The notes below the pieces were generated by a model that saw only the letters and a program-made list of their open reading frames with translations, ran no database searches and was not told the DNA's origin. This document shows positions 60,075 to 64,000 of a stretch of DNA of 64,000 bases, one piece after another (the stretch's first letter is position 1; every line of letters starts with the position of its first letter). The translations under genes and the position numbers were made by a program. The stretch covers positions 248,001 through 312,000 of the forward strand of contig NZ_JACRTD010000003.1 in assembly GCF_014385085.1 (NCBI RefSeq), written 5' to 3'. This DNA is from Youxingia wuxianensis. Lineage in GTDB: Bacteria > Bacillota > Clostridia > Oscillospirales > Ruminococcaceae.

Positions 60075-61820
60075 GTGGTGAGAAAATTATTTGAGAAATT
60101 TTCCAACATGAAGCTGCTTTATAAGCTCCTGACCGTGTATTTCTTTGTTTTTGTTGTAATTATCCTTTTTAGTTTAATCCTGTTTGGCTACAGTGCTACC
60201 ATTATTCGGGAGGAAACAAAGTTTGCATCGGAACAGCTCACACGGCAGATCAGCGTCAACCTGGAGCAAGATTTGTCCACTACTACCAATAATTTATTTG
60301 GAACCTATAATTTGATTTTATTAGGTGACAATCTCAGTGTTCCTCTGGCCTATGGTGAAGATGCGGCCTATAAAAATAATATACGCGGATATTCTATCCG
60401 CAGAGCTTTAAATGAATATCTATATTCCACCAGTTTTATAAACTGGATTGGGGTGATAGATACCAATGATTATATTTATACTTCTGTACGCCCCACCAAA
60501 GATATCGCCTATAATTTGGAAGAAAATATGCAGCGGGACCGGCAGGATTGTATAGAAGCGGGAGGGAAAATTCTCTGGAGAGTACTGGAGGACGGAACAA
60601 TTTCCCTGAGCCGTTTAATTTATAATAATGCCACTATGCAGTATACTGGTTATGTGGTTGTAAATATTAATCCGCAGATATTTTATGATACTTTAAACAG
60701 TTTTGGCATTTTAGGCGGAGTTAATCTGATTATTTATGATTCTTTTTCTATGCCGATGCTTTATTATCTGTCTGAGGATTTAGAATCCGCCATGATCACG
60801 CTGCCTTCACAGGAGAGAGACTATATAAGCGTTGACGGGCAAACATATGTGTTTAGTAAAGAAATGATTACCAAAAGCGGCTTAGAGCTGATCAAGCTTA
60901 CGAATATCAGCGCAAATGCGGCCAAAATTGAAGATCTGACAAAGGTGTTTGTACTTACCTGCATCTGCTGTCTGCTGCTCATCTCTCTGCTTACCACGCT
61001 GGTACTTTCCTCCATTAGTAAAAATATTCGGATTTTAATGGGCGGAATTGAACAGGTGTCTTCTGGGGATCTTTCGGTACAGATCCAGCCGGTCTCAAAT
61101 GATGAAATCGGTGAAATTGCAGTAAGCTTCAATCAGATGACAGAACAGATGAACCGACTTGTTGGAGAAGTGAAAAAAGAAGCTCGTCTTCGCCAGCAAA
61201 AAGATTATCAGCTGTTGGAAGCCAAATATCAGGCGCTTCAGTCTCAAATTAATCCGCATTTTATGTTCAATGCTCTGGAATCCATTAATGGGATCGCAAA
61301 AATCAATCAAGATAATGAAATCAGCAGCCTAATTCAAAAATTGGCTCTTCTTCTCCGGGATAATTTGGACCGCAGCGGAACTTTCTGTCCGTTAGCAGAA
61401 GAGATTGAATATATTATGAACTATCTGGATTTGTTCCGCCAAATTTATCCATCTAAACTGGTTATTGTCAATAAACACGACCCGGATTTGGATACGGTAG
61501 CGGTTCCTACCTTTATCCTTCAGCCGATTGTTGAAAATGCGGTAGTCCATGGGATTGGACAAAAAGTAGGAAAAGGGGTTATCACCATTTCCACCAGGAT
61601 ATATAATGATGTACTGCAGATCAGTGTGACGGACGATGGAGTGGGTATGTCGCCGCAAACTGTCCGTCAGGCGCTTAATCCCAAAGAGAACCGCAAGCAT
61701 ATTGGTCTTAACAATGTAAACGAGAGGATACATTTATTATATAACGAGGATATTTATGGAATGGAAGTTACTTCCGAACCGGGAAAAGGAACGACGGTAA
61801 GTATTTGCCTGCCTATTTAA
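60075..61820 (+). CDS. YesM-type sensor histidine kinase
   Basis: The 581-residue protein has a membrane helix near residues 18-42, a long extracytoplasmic sensing region to about 295, a second helix near 297-320, and a HAMP domain. The His kinase domain of the LytS/YesM type has the acceptor His in QINPHFMFNALESIN near residue 395; the ATPase part shows IVENAVVHGIGQKVG and VTDDGVGMS. The start is GTG 60075 after AAGGAG. These kinases usually sense sugars near ABC importers, which fits the facing operon. The stop and the response regulator start are 11 bases apart. Confidence 0.94.
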   Translation: MVRKLFEKFSNMKLLYKLLTVYFFVFVVIILFSLILFGYSATIIREETKFASEQLTRQISVNLEQDLSTTTNNLFGTYNLILLGDNLSVPLAYGEDAAYKNNIRGYSIRRALNEYLYSTSFINWIGVIDTNDYIYTSVRPTKDIAYNLEENMQRDRQDCIEAGGKILWRVLEDGTISLSRLIYNNATMQYTGYVVVNINPQIFYDTLNSFGILGGVNLIIYDSFSMPMLYYLSEDLESAMITLPSQERDYISVDGQTYVFSKEMITKSGLELIKLTNISANAAKIEDLTKVFVLTCICCLLLISLLTTLVLSSISKNIRILMGGIEQVSSGDLSVQIQPVSNDEIGEIAVSFNQMTEQMNRLVGEVKKEARLRQQKDYQLLEAKYQALQSQINPHFMFNALESINGIAKINQDNEISSLIQKLALLLRDNLDRSGTFCPLAEEIEYIMNYLDLFRQIYPSKLVIVNKHDPDLDTVAVPTFILQPIVENAVVHGIGQKVGKGVITISTRIYNDVLQISVTDDGVGMSPQTVRQALNPKENRKHIGLNNVNERIHLLYNEDIYGMEVTSEPGKGTTVSICLPI

Positions 61821-61831
61821 GGAGAAAAAGC

Positions 61832-62614
61832 ATGTATAAAGTTGCGATTATGGATGATAACCAAATTGTGTTGGATTCCATACTGAAAACGATTGATTGG
61901 GAAGGTCTTGACTGTACGGTATGCTGTACAGCGGACAACGGAATCGATGGTCGGGCGAAAATTTTGTCTCATTGTCCGGATATTGTAATTACTGATATTA
62001 TGATGCCCGGTTTTGATGGATTGGAATTAACCAGGTTAATCAAGCAGGAAATGCCAGGAATAAAATTTATTCTGATCACTGGTTACAGCAGTATGGATTT
62101 TGCTCGGCAATCGATTCGGCTGGGGGTATTCGATTATATCCCAAAGCCGATTGACAACGAAGAACTAATGAAGGTGATCCGAGAAGCCATCCAAAAAATT
62201 GAGGAGGAGCACAAAGAAAAACAAGGAGTCCTGCCTGACGCCGCACAGCCGCAGGATCAAGTGCTTGCTTTTATTGAGGGTGTAAAAAATAACCGCAAAA
62301 ACTATTCGGCTCTTGTCCAGCAGGTGTTGGATTATATTGAAAAAAATTTATACAGCGATCTTTCCTTAAAAAAGACCGCGGATGAATTTTTTATTTCTCC
62401 CAGTTACTTATCCTCTCTGTTTAAAAAGGACACAGGACAAAGTTTTATCAGCTATGTTACCATGAGCAAGCTTAATCAAGCGAAGCTTCTGCTTGCCAAT
62501 CCCAGATATAAGGTGTATGAGGTGGGGAACATGGTGGGATATAAAGATTATAGTTATTTTTATCAGGTATTTAAGAAGTATTATGGATATGCCCCGGGAA
62601 AAGCGCCGGAATAA
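61832..62614 (+). CDS. YesN-type response regulator with AraC domain
   Basis: The 260-residue protein has a receiver domain with D8-D9 and phospho-acceptor D55 in IVITDIMMPGFDG. A linker follows, then an AraC-type double helix-turn-helix at about 165-258 (LSLKKTADEFFISPSYLSSLFKKDTGQSF and YEVGNMVGYKDYSYFYQVFKKYYGYAPG). ATG 61832 follows AAGGAG; an upstream in-frame start would overlap the kinase. It likely activates the solute-binding protein operon at 59065, an inference from position. Confidence 0.95.
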   Translation: MYKVAIMDDNQIVLDSILKTIDWEGLDCTVCCTADNGIDGRAKILSHCPDIVITDIMMPGFDGLELTRLIKQEMPGIKFILITGYSSMDFARQSIRLGVFDYIPKPIDNEELMKVIREAIQKIEEEHKEKQGVLPDAAQPQDQVLAFIEGVKNNRKNYSALVQQVLDYIEKNLYSDLSLKKTADEFFISPSYLSSLFKKDTGQSFISYVTMSKLNQAKLLLANPRYKVYEVGNMVGYKDYSYFYQVFKKYYGYAPGKAPE

Positions 62615-62627
62615 GATATTGCTATAG

Positions 62628-62672
62628 AAAAAGGAGGGCCCTCCTCGCTTTGGCGAGAGGGTCCTCCTTTTT
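62628..62672. terminator. Bidirectional terminator
   Basis: AAAAAGGAGG and CCTCCTTTTT close a long stem with CCCTC-CTCGC/GCGAG-AGGG inner pairing. It separates the convergent response regulator and dapL genes. Confidence 0.88.
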
Positions 62673-62694
62673 GTTTATATACTTACTTATAAAG

Positions 62695-63891
62695 TTATAA
62701 TAGTTTTTTAATGCGCTCCATTGCTTCCATCGTGTTCTCCCGGTTACCAAAAGAGGTGAGCCGGAAAAATCCTTCTCCATTGACACCAAAACCAGCGCCT
62801 GGGGTACCAACTACAGCAGCTTTGCTCAACAGATAATCAAAGAAATCCCAGGATAACATTCCTTTTGGACACTCCATCCAAATATAAGGGGAATGGACCC
62901 CTCCGAAAAATTTAATTCCTTTTTCGCTTAAAGCGTCGGCAATAATTTTAGCGTTTTGCTTATAATAAGCGATCATTTCATGGGCCTGTTTCATCCCTTC
63001 TACAGAAAAGACCGCCGCCGCGCCTTTTTGAATAATATAAGGCACACCGTTAAATTTTGTTGTCTGGCGGCGATTCCACATTTTATTCATGTAAAGCTCT
63101 TTACCATCACAGGTTTTTTTCTTCAGCTGCTTGGGTACGACAGTATAACCGCAGCGGGTGCCGGTAAAACCAGCGGTCTTAGACAGGGAACAGAACTCAA
63201 TCGCACAGGTTTTCGCGCCTTCAATTTGGAAAATGCTTCTGGGAAGGCTATCATCACCGATAAACGATTCATATGCCGCATCAAACAGGATAATCGCTTC
63301 GTGGGCATTTGCATAATCTACCCAAGCTTTCAATTGCTGCTTGTTATATACCGCGCCTGTAGGATTATTAGGGGAACAAAGGTAGATCATATCTCCATGT
63401 ACACGGTCGTCCGGCATAGGAAGAAAGCCGTTTTCAGCATTGGCATTCATATAGACGATTTTTCTGCCGGACATAATATTGGTATCTACATACACTGGAT
63501 ATACCGGATCTGGAATTAGTGCCACATTTTCGATGGAGAACAGGTCAGTAATATTGCCAAGGTCGCTTTTGGCGCCGTCGCTTACAAAAATCTCATCCAT
63601 ATCTAAGCTTACACCGCCGCGGGAGTAATACTGCTGAATCGCCTCCCGAAGGAAAGCATACCCCTGTTCCGGCCCATATCCACGGAAAGTAGCGGCATTT
63701 CCCATTTCATCCACCGCACGGTGAAGCGCTTCGATTACCAAAGGTTCTAAAGGAAGGGTAACATCCCCGATCCCCATGCGAATTACCTTTTTATCCGGAT
63801 TTGCTTCGGTGAATGAGGAGACGCGTTTTGCGATTTCAGAAAAAAGATAACTTTCCTTGACGTTTAAATAGTTCTCATTCAGGTATGCCAA
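62695..63891 (-). CDS. dapL: LL-diaminopimelate aminotransferase
   Basis: DapL makes LL-diaminopimelate directly from tetrahydrodipicolinate and glutamate, a short path to peptidoglycan and lysine. The 398-residue PLP enzyme begins NENYLNVKESYLFSEIAKRV and has IRMGIGDVTLPLEP, a typical DapL start. LCSPNNPTGAVY and the PLP Lys238 in SLSKTAGFTGTRCGY follow. It lies 34 bases after the dapF stop on the same strand. Confidence 0.97.
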   Translation of the reverse strand: MAYLNENYLNVKESYLFSEIAKRVSSFTEANPDKKVIRMGIGDVTLPLEPLVIEALHRAVDEMGNAATFRGYGPEQGYAFLREAIQQYYSRGGVSLDMDEIFVSDGAKSDLGNITDLFSIENVALIPDPVYPVYVDTNIMSGRKIVYMNANAENGFLPMPDDRVHGDMIYLCSPNNPTGAVYNKQQLKAWVDYANAHEAIILFDAAYESFIGDDSLPRSIFQIEGAKTCAIEFCSLSKTAGFTGTRCGYTVVPKQLKKKTCDGKELYMNKMWNRRQTTKFNGVPYIIQKGAAAVFSVEGMKQAHEMIAYYKQNAKIIADALSEKGIKFFGGVHSPYIWMECPKGMLSWDFFDYLLSKAAVVGTPGAGFGVNGEGFFRLTSFGNRENTMEAMERIKKLL

Positions 63892-63925
63892 AATACATCA
63901 ACTCCAATATATATTTATAAAATAC

Positions 63926-64000
63926 TTATACATCTACCTCAATAACGCCGTCGAACACATGGGTGGCAGGCCCTTTCATAATCACCGTTTGATCCTTCTG
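63926..64000 (-). CDS. dapF: Diaminopimelate epimerase, 3' end
   Basis: Only the last 24 residues are in the window, and the frame continues past its edge. The segment VIMKGPATHVFDGVIEVDV matches the C-terminal v.M.GPA..vf.G.i.v tail of DapF, which turns the LL isomer into meso-diaminopimelate. It directly precedes dapL, whose product is its substrate, which supports this reading despite the short length. Confidence 0.85.
   Translation of the reverse strand, partial: QKDQTVIMKGPATHVFDGVIEVDV

Noticed and set aside
1..64000. CRISPR arrays, tRNA or rRNA genes, and insertion sequences
   Set aside because: No regularly spaced direct repeats, no tRNA cloverleaf apart from the tmRNA acceptor domain, and no transposase frame were seen.

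Overview
The window looks like a chromosomal segment of an anaerobic Clostridia-class Firmicute, possibly a gut member of the Oscillospirales/Ruminococcaceae; that rank is inference. The grounds are AGGAGG-type ribosome binding sites, a T-box leader on pheST, an SRP RNA-dnaX-ybaB-recR block, an IreB homologue, YesM/YesN-type two-component regulators, the oxygen-independent (CbiD/CbiG) cobalamin route, and diaminopimelate synthesis through DapL. No tRNA or rRNA gene, CRISPR array or intact mobile element was seen.

Layout. 1-5.2 kb: housekeeping run dgkA (partial)-era-small ORF-recO-mutS2 plus one unrecognised protein. 5.2-8 kb, minus strand: two small membrane proteins and an OmpR-type two-component system. 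8-14.7 kb: an unusual five-gene operon (large propeller-plus-solute-binding lipoprotein, two MalF/MalG-type permeases, a HlyD-like membrane fusion protein and a MacB-core-like membrane protein), divergent from the two-component system and without an ATPase. 14.7-22.8 kb: a HAD phosphatase whose promoter and start codon lie in a 12-bp inverted repeat, then minus-strand GNAT, SDR, ireB, pheST with a T-box, galU and a RING-like membrane protein. 22.9-31.6 kb, plus strand: prfB without a programmed frameshift, a lipoprotein, a penicillin-binding protein, DegV, SRP RNA, dnaX, ybaB, recR, GtrA and smpB. 31.6-34.1 kb: tmRNA followed by a likely integration scar (recombinase remnant, HEPN protein, inverted repeat) and a frameshifted serine hydrolase. 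34.4-38.1 kb, minus strand: purine permease, MATE exporter, amidase-like protein.

38.2-54.8 kb: one long cobalamin operon behind a B12 riboswitch and terminator. It encodes corrin-ring synthesis from the C20 methylation onward (cbiL, F, G, H, D, J, ET, C), amidation (cbiA, cbiP), adenosylation (btuR), aminopropanol arm (cobD, cbiB) and nucleotide-loop assembly (cobU, cobT, cobS, cobC). Cobalt chelatase, precorrin-2 synthesis and cobalt uptake are not in the window.

54.8-62.6 kb: a carbohydrate locus with a CE15-like glucuronoyl esterase, a solute-binding lipoprotein and two permeases (minus strand), facing a small P-loop kinase-like gene and a YesM/YesN pair (plus strand); again no ABC ATPase. 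62.7-64 kb: dapL and the 3' end of dapF. The strongest candidates for something new are the ATPase-less chimeric transporter operon with its divergent dyad, and the hairpin/promoter overlap before the HAD gene.
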